NCBI RefSeq assembly: GCF_002117445.1
Contig: NZ_CP019937.1
Location: 497,501-561,500, forward strand
Direction of reading: 5' to 3'
DNA: 64,000 nucleotides
Source of the DNA: Ketogulonicigenium robustum
Lineage (GTDB): Bacteria; Pseudomonadota; Alphaproteobacteria; Rhodobacterales; Rhodobacteraceae
The notes below the pieces were generated by a model that saw nothing but the letters and a program-made list of their open reading frames with translations, did not search any database and was not told the origin of the DNA. Position numbers and translations under genes: made by a program. Positions 10,024 through 18,884 of the stretch are shown piece after piece (within the stretch, counting starts at the first letter, position 1; each line of letters opens with the position of its first letter).

Positions 10024-11868
10024 TTAGCTGTGCGGCGGCAGTGGGGCGATCGGTGGGTTTTGCACGGTTTTGCCGAGGCGGTAGGGCGTTTTAGTGGGGT
10101 TCACGCGGATTGTTAGCATTGATTCCAAAGTGAAATAGGCGCGCAGCAGCCGAAACGCGATATAGCTGGGTACGCCCAGAATGCTGCGCGGTTTTCCGGC
10201 CAGCAGGCAGGCCAGCACCGCAACGATAAGCGACGCGCTGAGCATGAAGGCCACTAGTGGCTGCCATTCCATCATCCCGCGTGGGCCCGAGCCGAATGCG
10301 AATTCCAGCACGCCGAAAAGCAGCAGCGGGATCATCGCGGTGCGGCGCGCCGAATTGAACAGCATGTAGGGCAGCACGATCCGGCCGCGAATGCTGGCGG
10401 GGCCGCCCAGCACTATCTGGCGCCCGCGCGCGCTGATGTGCAGAACCGACCGGAACCACCGCAGGCGTTGCTCGCGCATGTGGGCGAGGCTGGTCGGAAC
10501 TTCGGATATATAGCGGATGCGCGGGTCGACGACGATGTCGTAGCCAATTGCGCCGATACGCATCGAGATATCGGTATCCTCGCCGTTCATTCCGCTGACA
10601 AAGCCACCTAGCGCGCGTAGATCTGCCGTGCGGTAGACAGCAAGCATGCCGGGCACGCCGACTACCCCGTTCACGGCTTGCAGCGCGACGGAGTAAAACC
10701 CGTGCTTTACAAATGTCTCGATCTGGCGGGCAGGGTCAAAGGGGCCGCCGCCGGGCACCAAGGGCAACCCGCCCACGACGCCGACACGGCCGTCGGAGAA
10801 CCAAGACAGCGCTCGCGCGATTGATCCGGGCAAGATCTGTGTATCGGCGTCGACGCGGATCAGAATGTCGGTCTCGGCAAGGCGCAGGCCTGTGTTCAGC
10901 GCATGTGATTTGCCGGGCGTCGGCTCGCGCAGGACGCGGCCCGAAATATGCTGCGCCGCCGCAAAAGCACGGGTAGCGATCGCTGCGGTTGCGTCGCGCG
11001 AGTTATTGTCGATCAGCAGGGCGTGCACCGTGCCACCGTAACCTGCCGCGGCCCGATCTAGCGCCTCGATCGTGCGGGCAATGATGTATTCTTCGTTGAA
11101 AGCGGGAATGATGACAGTCACGTCGGGGGTGTAGCTGTCATCGCGGCGCGTGCGCCAGTGCTTGATGCGGGCGACGACATACAGCATCAGAAAAAACAGC
11201 GGCAGCACAAGAAAAACGCCCGGGCCCAAGCCGCCGATGATGCCGCTGTGACGCAGTGCGCTGACGATTTGGCGGGCGTGCGCCTCGACCCAGTGGGCGG
11301 CCAGAATGGCGATGGTCAGCAGCACCAAGCCTAGCAGCACGTCACGGCCAAAGCCGATGACGCGGCGGCGAATAGGGATCTCGCGCGGCAGGCTGGCATG
11401 TTCCAGCAGCTTCAGCGCAAACCAAAGCCACGCGAAAATGCCGCTCAGCACCTCGACCAGATGTAGGGGGATGCCGAGGCCGGACACGCTGGAAATGCCC
11501 GCCAGCAGCAGGTCTGCTGCCAAACAGATCGCGATGTAGCCTGGCAGCATATCGGCGATCAGCCGCAATCGCGTATGCGCATCGCGGCCCCAGAACAGGG
11601 CAAAGCTGACCAGAAACGACAGCGCATAGGCGCGAAAGGCGATGGCATGCTGACCGGTAAAACCAACATCCAGAACATAGTCGCCCGCCGGAAAGACGCG
11701 CGCCAGATCGCCGTGGTTCAGCACATAGATCTGCAGCGCCGCCAGCGCGGTGAACAGCGCCAGCATGCACGGCGCGCGCCAGACAGGCACCGGCGCGGCA
11801 AAGCTGCCCGGTGCGCTGTCGACCGATGTGAAAACCGCAGGCGCACCATGCCCGACCGCGACCGCCAT
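10024..11868 (-). CDS. Processive family-2 membrane glycosyltransferase
   Basis: A 614-residue inner-membrane protein. About six hydrophobic segments precede a cytoplasmic GT-A domain starting near residue 245. The GT2 signatures are all there: IPAFNEE 254-260, Asp287, DAD 340-342, GED 429-431 and QRLRW 467-471. The Q-x-x-R-W motif marks processive synthases such as cellulose, chitin and hyaluronan synthases, which polymerise and export the chain through their own helices. Two or more C-terminal helices follow, and there is no PilZ domain, so direct c-di-GMP control as in BcsA is not expected. It is the last gene of an operon behind a BcsB-like protein and a UDP-sulfoquinovose-synthase homologue. 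The sugar used is unknown. Confidence 0.88.
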   Translation of the reverse strand: MAVAVGHGAPAVFTSVDSAPGSFAAPVPVWRAPCMLALFTALAALQIYVLNHGDLARVFPAGDYVLDVGFTGQHAIAFRAYALSFLVSFALFWGRDAHTRLRLIADMLPGYIAICLAADLLLAGISSVSGLGIPLHLVEVLSGIFAWLWFALKLLEHASLPREIPIRRRVIGFGRDVLLGLVLLTIAILAAHWVEAHARQIVSALRHSGIIGGLGPGVFLVLPLFFLMLYVVARIKHWRTRRDDSYTPDVTVIIPAFNEEYIIARTIEALDRAAAGYGGTVHALLIDNNSRDATAAIATRAFAAAQHISGRVLREPTPGKSHALNTGLRLAETDILIRVDADTQILPGSIARALSWFSDGRVGVVGGLPLVPGGGPFDPARQIETFVKHGFYSVALQAVNGVVGVPGMLAVYRTADLRALGGFVSGMNGEDTDISMRIGAIGYDIVVDPRIRYISEVPTSLAHMREQRLRWFRSVLHISARGRQIVLGGPASIRGRIVLPYMLFNSARRTAMIPLLLFGVLEFAFGSGPRGMMEWQPLVAFMLSASLIVAVLACLLAGKPRSILGVPSYIAFRLLRAYFTLESMLTIRVNPTKTPYRLGKTVQNPPIAPLPPHS

Positions 11869-11886
11869 TTGTCTGCCCCTTCGCGG

Positions 11887-13482
11887 TTAATGCGTGGTGG
11901 CCGGTGCCGCGATCAGCAGGGCGACGGCGTGGTCGTCCAGCTTGGATCGCAGCGCGGGGTCATCTAACCGCATGACGAACTGGTCGCGGGCGTCGTTCAC
12001 GTAAACCCAAGCGCTTGCTGGGGCGGCTGCGGGCAAGGCCGATGTTTGCAGCACGCTGATCGTCGCTGATGGCGCGTGGGTGCCCTGTGCCGTTGCGGGC
12101 GCGAATGGCAGATCGGCAAGCATGCGCGCGGCGGCTTGCGCCTCGGGCGGTGTCAGGCGGGCTACGCCATCCGTCAGCAATTGAGGCGTATTTCCAGTCA
12201 TTTGGCCTAGCTGGTCGGCAATGCCGGTGATCGTGGTCGACCCCGGAACCAGCACGGAATCGCTGGCAAGTTCGGCGACCAAGGTCGGGCCGTCGTTACA
12301 AATTCCTTCGGCCCCAAAGCCGCGCCCGACCGTCACCTCCAGCTGGTTGACGGCGCCGGTCAGGGTGGGGGGAATGGTGGCGCTGCGGCGCAGCGACCCC
12401 TCGGCTGCGGCAAAGCTGTCCAACAGGTGGCCGTTCAGCATGACGGAAACCATCCAGCCGTCGCTACCTTGTGGTAGGGGGGCGAGGCCGTCAATTCCCA
12501 GCGGCCCAAGTGTCAGCCCATAGTCCAGACGGGCCGGAACGCGCCGGTCGGGCAGATCGTCGGCGCTGAAGCTATAGCGCCAGCTTTGCGTGCCGGTGAA
12601 ACTGCGGGCGGCGCCCGCGGCCGGATCGGTGATTTGCAGCGGCCACTTGGCCTGCGTGCGTGCGGTTGCCGCATCGAAAGTCTCGGTCAGGGCTGCGATG
12701 GTTTGGGCGGTGGTGATAAAGGCCGGGTCCGCCGCCGCATCGCTGCCCAGCACGCTGACGTTCAGCCCCTGCCGCAGCGCGTTCGATACCGCCAGCACCG
12801 TGGTAGTCGCACGTGAATCATCGCCGGTCACGCCGGCCCACCGCACGCCCGCCCGTGCCCCCGCCAGCCGGTATTGGTCGGCGGCGGATTGCGGGGCCGA
12901 CGCGGATCGCGCCTGCACCGTGCTTCCGGGCAGCAGCGACACCAGTGCGTTGCCGGTATTTATGCTGCACACGCCAGTCGTCGATACGCCGGTGATGGCA
13001 AAGGTCACCTGCGTTGAATTCAGCGCAAGATCTTGGTCTTGCAAGGGAATGCGCACCTCGCGCGTGTCGCGGCCTGCGGGCAGCAGCACTTCGGCGCGGC
13101 GCGTGCCGTTTAGCGAAATCCGCAGCGTGGCATTCACGTTTTCGGGGATTTCCGAGGCGAACTGCAGCACGACATCGCCCGCTGATACACGGGTATCGCG
13201 CGGCAACAGATAGGTCATGCGACCGTACCCGGGCAGGCCGGACACGACCGGCTCGCGCTCGGGCAGCGTCGCACCCACTGGCAGGATCACGGTGTTGGCC
13301 GCGTTTGGCCCCTCGGCTGTGCGCGGCAGGGGGGCGCCCGCCGCCCAAGGTATATAGGCGGCGTTCACCCGTGTTGAGGATAGGACGGCATCTGGGTCAC
13401 GGGCCAATTGCACGGTGACATAGCTTGCCCACCCCGCCGCGCCGAGGACACCCAGCCCGATGACTGGTAAAACCCATTTCAT
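11887..13482 (-). CDS. BcsB-like periplasmic protein of a polysaccharide synthase
   Basis: A 531-residue protein with one N-terminal hydrophobic helix (residues 3-25) that is a membrane anchor or signal. The periplasmic part starts with a beta-rich domain (SGLPGYGRMTYLLPRD, then ATLRISLNG) of the BcsB type, and continues with carbohydrate-binding-like and flavodoxin-like stretches. BcsB subunits sit over the exit of the glucan channel and guide the chain through the periplasm. Unlike BcsB, no C-terminal membrane helix is seen, and the length is about 200 residues shorter. It starts 39 bases after the sulfoquinovose-synthase-like gene and ends 18 bases before the GT2 synthase. The family call rests on recalled sequence character and context. 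Confidence 0.65.
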   Translation of the reverse strand: MKWVLPVIGLGVLGAAGWASYVTVQLARDPDAVLSSTRVNAAYIPWAAGAPLPRTAEGPNAANTVILPVGATLPEREPVVSGLPGYGRMTYLLPRDTRVSAGDVVLQFASEIPENVNATLRISLNGTRRAEVLLPAGRDTREVRIPLQDQDLALNSTQVTFAITGVSTTGVCSINTGNALVSLLPGSTVQARSASAPQSAADQYRLAGARAGVRWAGVTGDDSRATTTVLAVSNALRQGLNVSVLGSDAAADPAFITTAQTIAALTETFDAATARTQAKWPLQITDPAAGAARSFTGTQSWRYSFSADDLPDRRVPARLDYGLTLGPLGIDGLAPLPQGSDGWMVSVMLNGHLLDSFAAAEGSLRRSATIPPTLTGAVNQLEVTVGRGFGAEGICNDGPTLVAELASDSVLVPGSTTITGIADQLGQMTGNTPQLLTDGVARLTPPEAQAAARMLADLPFAPATAQGTHAPSATISVLQTSALPAAAPASAWVYVNDARDQFVMRLDDPALRSKLDDHAVALLIAAPATTH

Positions 13483-13521
13483 ATTAAAACTCCGGCGCGG
13501 CGGGGCCGCGTTTACATCGCC

Positions 13522-14730
13522 TTAACTGGCTTTTTTGATCGTGTGGCTGGCCGCCTCGGGCATATCCTGACGCCATAGTGAGGCCGCAGGGATCTTGCTG
13601 CGGTCGACACGATCGGCAAAGCGTTGGCTGATCTCGATCGTTTCGGCCAGCAGGCCGTTCGACAGGGTAATAGGCTCCAGCCCCAGCGCGATGAACGACC
13701 GGTTCGAGACGAACAGCTCGTTCTCGGCGGCTTCCAAGCGCGGGTTTTGAACACGATCTACCCTCGCGCCTGTGATCTTGGCCACCAACGCCGCCAGATC
13801 GCGCACGCGGTGCGTTTCTGTCATCTGGTTGCGTACGCGCACGCGTTCGCCGCGTTCGGGTGGATTGGCCACGGCCAGCGCGATACAGCGCACCGTGTCT
13901 TGGATGTTGATGAACGCGCGCGTCTGCCCGCCGGTGCCGTGCACTGTCAGCGGGTAACCAATCGCAGCCTCGATCAAGAAGCGGTTCAGAACCGTGCCGT
14001 AATCGCCATCATAGTCAAAGCGGTTGATCAGCGCGTCATCAAGGCGGGTCTCATCGGTCTGGGTGCCCCAGACGATGCCTTGGTGTAGGTCGGTTATGCG
14101 GATCTGGTCGTTCTTGGCGTAGAATTGGAACAGCAGCTGATCGAGCGATTTCGTCATATGGTAAACGCTGCCCGGGTTCGTTGGATACAGGATGCTGCGC
14201 GGCAGCAGGCGACCGTCGGGCGTTTCGACCTTCACATCCAGATAACCTTCGGGAATTTCCAGCCCGTCTCCGTCATAGCCGTAGACGCCCATGGTGCCCA
14301 AATGGACAACGTGGATATCCAGCTTCAACTCGGCAATCGCTACCAGCAGATTGTGCGTGCCGTTCAGGTTGTTGTCGACGGTATAGCGTTTTTGGCGCGG
14401 CCCCTTCATCGAATAGGGCGCGGCGCGTTGTTCGCCGAAATGGATGACCGTATCAGGCTTCAGCAGGTTCAAGACCGCCGCCAGACCGTCGTAATCCTGC
14501 GCGACGTCCAGATTGACGAAGCCCAGTTGATGGCCGGACACGCGCTGCCATGCGGCGATGCGGTCTTCGATGCTTGCGATGGGGGTCAGGCTTTGCGCCC
14601 CCAACTCGTCCGCGATTGCGCGGCGCGACAGATTGTCGACGATTGTCACTTCGTGACCCAAATTCGACAGGTGAAGGGCAGTGGGCCATCCACAGAAGCC
14701 ATCGCCACCAATAACCAGGATATTGCCCAT
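13522..14730 (-). CDS. UDP-sulfoquinovose synthase-like NAD-dependent nucleotide-sugar enzyme
   Basis: SQD1/SqdB converts UDP-glucose and sulfite to UDP-sulfoquinovose. This 402-residue protein has an N-terminal Rossmann GGDGFCG (8-14) and the SLTPIASI and HFGEQRAAPYSM (97-108) blocks of SQD1. The catalytic set is Thr146 in LGTMGVYG, Tyr190 and Lys194 in YHMTK. TDLHQGIVWGTQTDET and LTVHGTGGQTR also match. I chose the ATG at 14730 because GGGGG lies just upstream and the Rossmann fold starts at once. Plant and phototroph homologues feed sulfolipid synthesis with sqdD/sqdC nearby; here the partners are instead a BcsB-like protein and a processive GT2. It may make UDP-sulfoquinovose or a related sugar for a polymer. 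Substrate is inferred. Confidence 0.85.
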   Translation of the reverse strand: MGNILVIGGDGFCGWPTALHLSNLGHEVTIVDNLSRRAIADELGAQSLTPIASIEDRIAAWQRVSGHQLGFVNLDVAQDYDGLAAVLNLLKPDTVIHFGEQRAAPYSMKGPRQKRYTVDNNLNGTHNLLVAIAELKLDIHVVHLGTMGVYGYDGDGLEIPEGYLDVKVETPDGRLLPRSILYPTNPGSVYHMTKSLDQLLFQFYAKNDQIRITDLHQGIVWGTQTDETRLDDALINRFDYDGDYGTVLNRFLIEAAIGYPLTVHGTGGQTRAFINIQDTVRCIALAVANPPERGERVRVRNQMTETHRVRDLAALVAKITGARVDRVQNPRLEAAENELFVSNRSFIALGLEPITLSNGLLAETIEISQRFADRVDRSKIPAASLWRQDMPEAASHTIKKAS

Positions 14731-15291
14731 TACGGCCCCCAACAAAAACACTGTAGCGCAGCTAGATCCGGACCCTAGGTAAATCAATTCACCTCATGGC
14801 GATGTGATGGGAAAAGGCGAATTTTGCAATTATGAGGTGCATTTTTTGGCCAAATCTCATCGAAAGGTTGCGCTAACAGGTTAATGAAATCTGTGTTTGA
14901 TGTTAAAAAAGGGCGGCACACCGGTCGTGTCCTCGCTGCGGGGCGGATGATTCTAGTCTTTATCCGGGCGTGGATGCGGCGGTAGATGCGTTAAATATAA
15001 GAACAATAGTGCGTTGTTGACGTTCCTGCGTCACCATGTGGTTTGTGCTGGGCCGCGTGCAGCCTTGTATCTTGTTAATTCCTGCTTTCACGAAACTTTG
15101 CAGGCTGTGGTGGTTTTGTAGTGCACGTATAGGTTGTTTTTCTTTACCTGCCCGTTCAGCCCTATCAGGGCCGCGCCCGATGGCAGGGCGTTGCGCGAAT
15201 GTGACGCTTGGGCAGCACGCATGTGCGGGACACTGGCGTCGCCGCACAAAGCGCGCGACAACGTGCGGATCACCATTCAAGGCCCACGTGC
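14731..15291. other. Divergent intergenic region with an inverted repeat
   Basis: This AT-richer stretch of about 560 bases lies between the sulfoquinovose-synthase-like operon and the divergent Fsr-like gene, and must hold both promoters. CACCTCAT at 14790-14797 and ATGAGGTG at 14832-14839 form an inverted repeat 60 bases upstream of the operon, a candidate regulator site. No convincing small gene is seen. Confidence 0.45.
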
Positions 15292-16482
15292 ATGTCGACA
15301 CTGACCCGACCCAAGACCCAATTCGCCGTTCTGATCGTGCTGGGCTTGTCTCACTTCCTTAACGACCTGATGCAATCGCTGATCCCTGCGGTTTACCCGA
15401 TCATCAAGGAATCCTACGCGCTGGATTTTGTGCAGATTGGCATCATAACGTTCACATTCCAGATCGCGGGGTCGATCCTGCAACCCGTCGTCGGGGCGGT
15501 GACCGACAAACGCCCTGCGCCTTATTCGCCGGTTGTGGGGATGATGTTCACGCTGTCGGGGCTGGTCTGTCTGGCCCGCGCGCATGACTACACCCAGATC
15601 CTGATTTCGGTCGCGCTGATCGGCATCGGCTCGTCGATTTTCCACCCCGAGGCGACACGTATGGCGCGCTATGCCTCGGGCGGGCGGCAGGGGCTGGCGC
15701 AGGGCATCTTTCAGGTCGGCGGGCAGGCGGGCGGTGCGCTGGGGCCGTTGCTGGCCGCGCTGGTCATTGTGCCAAAGGGGCAGGGCAGCCTGACGTGGTT
15801 TGCCGTTGTCGCGCTGCTGGCGATGGGCCTACTGACGTGGACGGGGCGGCAGCACCACCAGAACATCAAGCAACTGGCCGCGCGCCGCGCGAGCGCTGGG
15901 GCAGCCCCCTCGCCGTTCCCGCCGTCCAAAGTCGCCTTGGCGATGTTTGTGCTGATCTTCCTGATGTTTACCAAGAACGCCTATGGCGAAAGCTTCCGTT
16001 CGTTCTATACCTTCTACCTGATCGAACACTTCGGCCTCAGCGTGACGGCGTCGCAAATGATGCTGTTCGTGTTCTTGTTCTCGGCGGCGGCAGGCGCGTT
16101 GATCGGGGGAATCGTCGGCGACAAAATCGGCCGCTATCGCGTGATTTGGATCTCGGTTCTGGGGCCGCTACCGCTGACGCTGATGCTGCCCTATGTCGAC
16201 TTGTTCTGGACCGGCGTTTTGTCGGTCGCCATCAACCTGATCATGGCCAGCGCGTTCGCATCCATCATGATCTACGCGATGGACCTGATGCCGAACCGCG
16301 TGGGGCTTGTCGGAGGGTTGTTCTACGGGCTGAACTTCGGGCTTGGCGGGGTGGCTGCTGCGATTTTGGGCGTGATGGCCGACACTTATGGCCTGTCGAC
16401 CGTTTATCGTATCTGCGCCTTGCTGCCACTTGCGGGGCTGATGGCGTGGTTCTTGCCGCGCCTTGATACGCGCGGCAGCTAG
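15292..16482 (+). CDS. MFS efflux transporter, fosmidomycin-resistance (Fsr) type
   Basis: A 396-residue major facilitator with about 12 helices. The N-terminus GLSHFLNDLMQSLIPAVYPI is the hallmark of the Fsr subgroup. Loop 2-3 carries GAVTDKRPAPYS and helix 4 GIGSSIFHPEATRMA, also typical. The second half repeats the loop motif (GGIVGDKIGRYR). E. coli Fsr exports fosmidomycin, but the natural substrate of most members is unknown. I placed the start at the ATG in CATGTCGACACTG because the first helix begins about ten residues later; an upstream frame without hydrophobic character was ignored. Confidence 0.87.
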   Translation: MSTLTRPKTQFAVLIVLGLSHFLNDLMQSLIPAVYPIIKESYALDFVQIGIITFTFQIAGSILQPVVGAVTDKRPAPYSPVVGMMFTLSGLVCLARAHDYTQILISVALIGIGSSIFHPEATRMARYASGGRQGLAQGIFQVGGQAGGALGPLLAALVIVPKGQGSLTWFAVVALLAMGLLTWTGRQHHQNIKQLAARRASAGAAPSPFPPSKVALAMFVLIFLMFTKNAYGESFRSFYTFYLIEHFGLSVTASQMMLFVFLFSAAAGALIGGIVGDKIGRYRVIWISVLGPLPLTLMLPYVDLFWTGVLSVAINLIMASAFASIMIYAMDLMPNRVGLVGGLFYGLNFGLGGVAAAILGVMADTYGLSTVYRICALLPLAGLMAWFLPRLDTRGS

Positions 16483-16557
16483 CGCGTCGCACCTTGCATT
16501 TTCCGCCTTGGTCTGCGCCTTTGGACCCAAAGCAGTACGGGGGCCGCGGCCAAGGCA

Positions 16558-18156
16558 ATGGAAAACACTTTCTTTCAAACTCTGGCGCTGGGCTTGGCGG
16601 GCCAGCCCAATCTTGCACTGGCTTTGGCCGCACTGGGCGGGCTGTTTTTCATCTTGTTCGTTGTGGTTGCCGTGCAGTTGCGCGCCCATCGCGGCGTGGC
16701 GCAGCAGCGTCTGGCCGAGGCTGACCATCAAATTCAGATCCTGCGCGAAGGCGTCGCGCGTGGCGATAGAGCCGAGACCCTGCTGCACGAGCGCCGCGCC
16801 GAGGCCGAACGTTTGGGCCAAACCGTCGAGGCTCTGCGCGAGCGGATCGAGGCCGGGCAGGGCGAGAACCGCACCCTTGCGCAGCGCTTGGCCGCGCTGG
16901 ATATGCGCCGCGCGGCGGATGGCGAACTGCTGACGGCGCGTGACGATACCATCCGCCGCCTGACCGGCCAGATCGACGGTCTGCGTGATCGCCTCGAGGA
17001 AGAACAACTGAGCCATCAGGGCCTGAAAGCCCGTATCTCGGCCCTCGAGGCCGAGCTGGAGGCTGAAATGAAAGCCGCCGAGGAGAAGATTACCCTGCTG
17101 AGCCAAGTGCGCGGCGACATGCAGGAACGCTTCCGCTTGTTGGCCGACGAGGCGCTGAGGACGCAGGGCGAGACGTTCAGCAAAGTGAATACCGAGCGGC
17201 TGGAAGCGACCCTTTCGCCCCTGAAAGAGCATGTCGGGCATTTCGAGAAAGAACTGCGCGAGGTGCATCAGGAAACGGTCAAAGACCGCGAGCGGTTGAA
17301 GGCCGAGATCGCAAACCTGACCCAGCGGTCCGAGCAAATCTCGCGCGAGGCGGTGCAGTTGACGCGCGCGCTGAAGGGCGACCGGCAGCAGCAGGGTGCG
17401 TGGGGGGAAATGATCCTCGAGGGGATACTGGAGCGGTCGGGGCTGCGCGCGGGAGAGGAATATGTCACCCAAGCCCACCGCACTGGCGTCGATGGCGAAC
17501 GCCTGCGCCCCGATGTTGTGGTGAACATTCCGGGTGGCAAAAGCCTTGTGATCGATTCCAAAGTCTCGCTGAACGACTATGCTGCGTCGGTCAATGCGAC
17601 CGATGACGGCGAGGCGGCCTTGTTCCGGCGTCGCCATCTGGCCGCTATTCGTAACCATATCAACGGTCTATCCGCTAAATCCTACCAGCTGGCCGAGGGG
17701 CAGTCGCTGGATTACGTGATCATGTTCGTCCCCATCGAGGGGGCCTTGTCCGAGGCGCTGCGCGAGGACGGCAAGCTGACCGAATATGCGTTGGAACGCC
17801 ACATCACCATCGCCACCCCGACCACGCTGATGATGGCGCTGCGCACGGTATCGCAAGTGTGGGCGGTCGAACGGCGCAACCAGAATGCGGACGAGATCGC
17901 CCGCCGCGCAGGGCTGCTTTACGACAAGGTGGCGAATTTCGTCGCCAGCATGGAACGCGTGGGCAAAGGGATCGAGGGGGCGCAGACCGCCTATGAATCC
18001 GCTATCGGCCAGCTGTCGCGCGGGCGCGGGAACGTGCTGTCGCAGGTCGAGACGTTGAAGACGATGGGGGCCAAGACGTCAAAGGCTATCGGCCTTGATT
18101 TCGACGCGCCCGCCGACGATCAGGCCCAGCCCAGCATCGGCCGCGACGACGACTAG
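16558..18156 (+). CDS. rmuC: DNA recombination protein RmuC
   Basis: A 532-residue protein. Residues about 20-42 form an N-terminal membrane helix, and 45-240 a long coiled coil rich in Ala, Glu and Arg. The RmuC nuclease-like domain follows from about 275. It includes GAWGEMILEGILERSGL, RPDVVVNIPGGKSLVIDSKVSL (the Asp and Lys match PD-(D/E)xK-type residues) and the ATPTTLMMALRTV block. RmuC limits inversions between repeats. The acidic tail DDQAQPS..RDDD is short. Its TAG stop overlaps the stop of the convergent BtuD gene. Confidence 0.93.
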   Translation: MENTFFQTLALGLAGQPNLALALAALGGLFFILFVVVAVQLRAHRGVAQQRLAEADHQIQILREGVARGDRAETLLHERRAEAERLGQTVEALRERIEAGQGENRTLAQRLAALDMRRAADGELLTARDDTIRRLTGQIDGLRDRLEEEQLSHQGLKARISALEAELEAEMKAAEEKITLLSQVRGDMQERFRLLADEALRTQGETFSKVNTERLEATLSPLKEHVGHFEKELREVHQETVKDRERLKAEIANLTQRSEQISREAVQLTRALKGDRQQQGAWGEMILEGILERSGLRAGEEYVTQAHRTGVDGERLRPDVVVNIPGGKSLVIDSKVSLNDYAASVNATDDGEAALFRRRHLAAIRNHINGLSAKSYQLAEGQSLDYVIMFVPIEGALSEALREDGKLTEYALERHITIATPTTLMMALRTVSQVWAVERRNQNADEIARRAGLLYDKVANFVASMERVGKGIEGAQTAYESAIGQLSRGRGNVLSQVETLKTMGAKTSKAIGLDFDAPADDQAQPSIGRDDD

Positions 18157-18884
18157 ACGCGGCCGATCACGCTGAACACCGCGCCGTCTTGCGATGGGAT
18201 CAATGTGGCACGAATACCGAAAACATCCGCCAATAGGGCGGGTTTTAGCACCTCCTGCGGTGGGCCATCGGCGCATATTGCCCCGTGTTGCAGCACGATC
18301 AGCCGGGTGCAGTAGCGCGCGGCCAGCCCCAGATCGTGCAGCGATGCTACCACAGCACGGCCCGCCTGCGCCTCCGCGGCCAGTACCTCCATCGCCTGGT
18401 ATTGCGCGGCGGGGTCAAGGTTTGCAGTAGGCTCGTCAGCCAACAACAGGGGCGCGGTTTGCGCCAAGGCGCGCGCCAACAACACGCGCGCCTGTTCGCC
18501 GCCCGACAGGCTGCTGACGACGCGATCGGCCAATGGTTGCAGGTCGAGGCGGGCCATGGCGTCTAGTATCGCGCACTGGCCACTGGGCTGAAGCGCATCG
18601 TCGTATGGCATCCGCCCCAGCGCGATCAGGTTGCGCGCGGTCAGGGGCCACGCAACGGTGCGCTCTTGGGGCAGAAACGCTGCCGCGCGGGCGCGGCGCA
18701 TGCTGGGCAACCGCGCCAACGACGATTGTCCGCTGCAGGGTGTCAGCCCCAGCGCCGCGCGCAGTAGCGTGGTTTTCCCCGCACCATTCGGGCCGATCAG
18801 CCCGACGCATTCACCCGACGCGACACTAAACGATACGTCGCGCAGGGCAAAGTTAGACAGGTTTTCCAGTGACAGTATCGTCAT
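18153..18884 (-). CDS. btuD: Vitamin B12 ABC transporter ATPase
   Basis: A 243-residue FecE/BtuD-family ATPase. It has Walker A GPNGAGKTT, signature LSGGEQARVLLARAL, Walker B LLLADEPTANLDPA and the switch His in ASLHDLG. Its ATG overlaps the 3' end of the permease gene by four bases, and its stop shares bases with the stop of rmuC on the other strand. As the last gene of the riboswitch-controlled btuB-btuF-btuC-btuD run, it powers B12 import across the inner membrane. FecE-type ATPases also serve siderophores, but the riboswitch fixes the substrate class. Confidence 0.9.
   Translation of the reverse strand: MTILSLENLSNFALRDVSFSVASGECVGLIGPNGAGKTTLLRAALGLTPCSGQSSLARLPSMRRARAAAFLPQERTVAWPLTARNLIALGRMPYDDALQPSGQCAILDAMARLDLQPLADRVVSSLSGGEQARVLLARALAQTAPLLLADEPTANLDPAAQYQAMEVLAAEAQAGRAVVASLHDLGLAARYCTRLIVLQHGAICADGPPQEVLKPALLADVFGIRATLIPSQDGAVFSVIGRV

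Noticed and set aside
16168-17658. A 496-codon reverse frame opposite the Fsr-like gene and rmuC
   Set aside because: It spans two clear forward genes and is glutamine/alanine-rich in the way antisense frames of coiled coils are.
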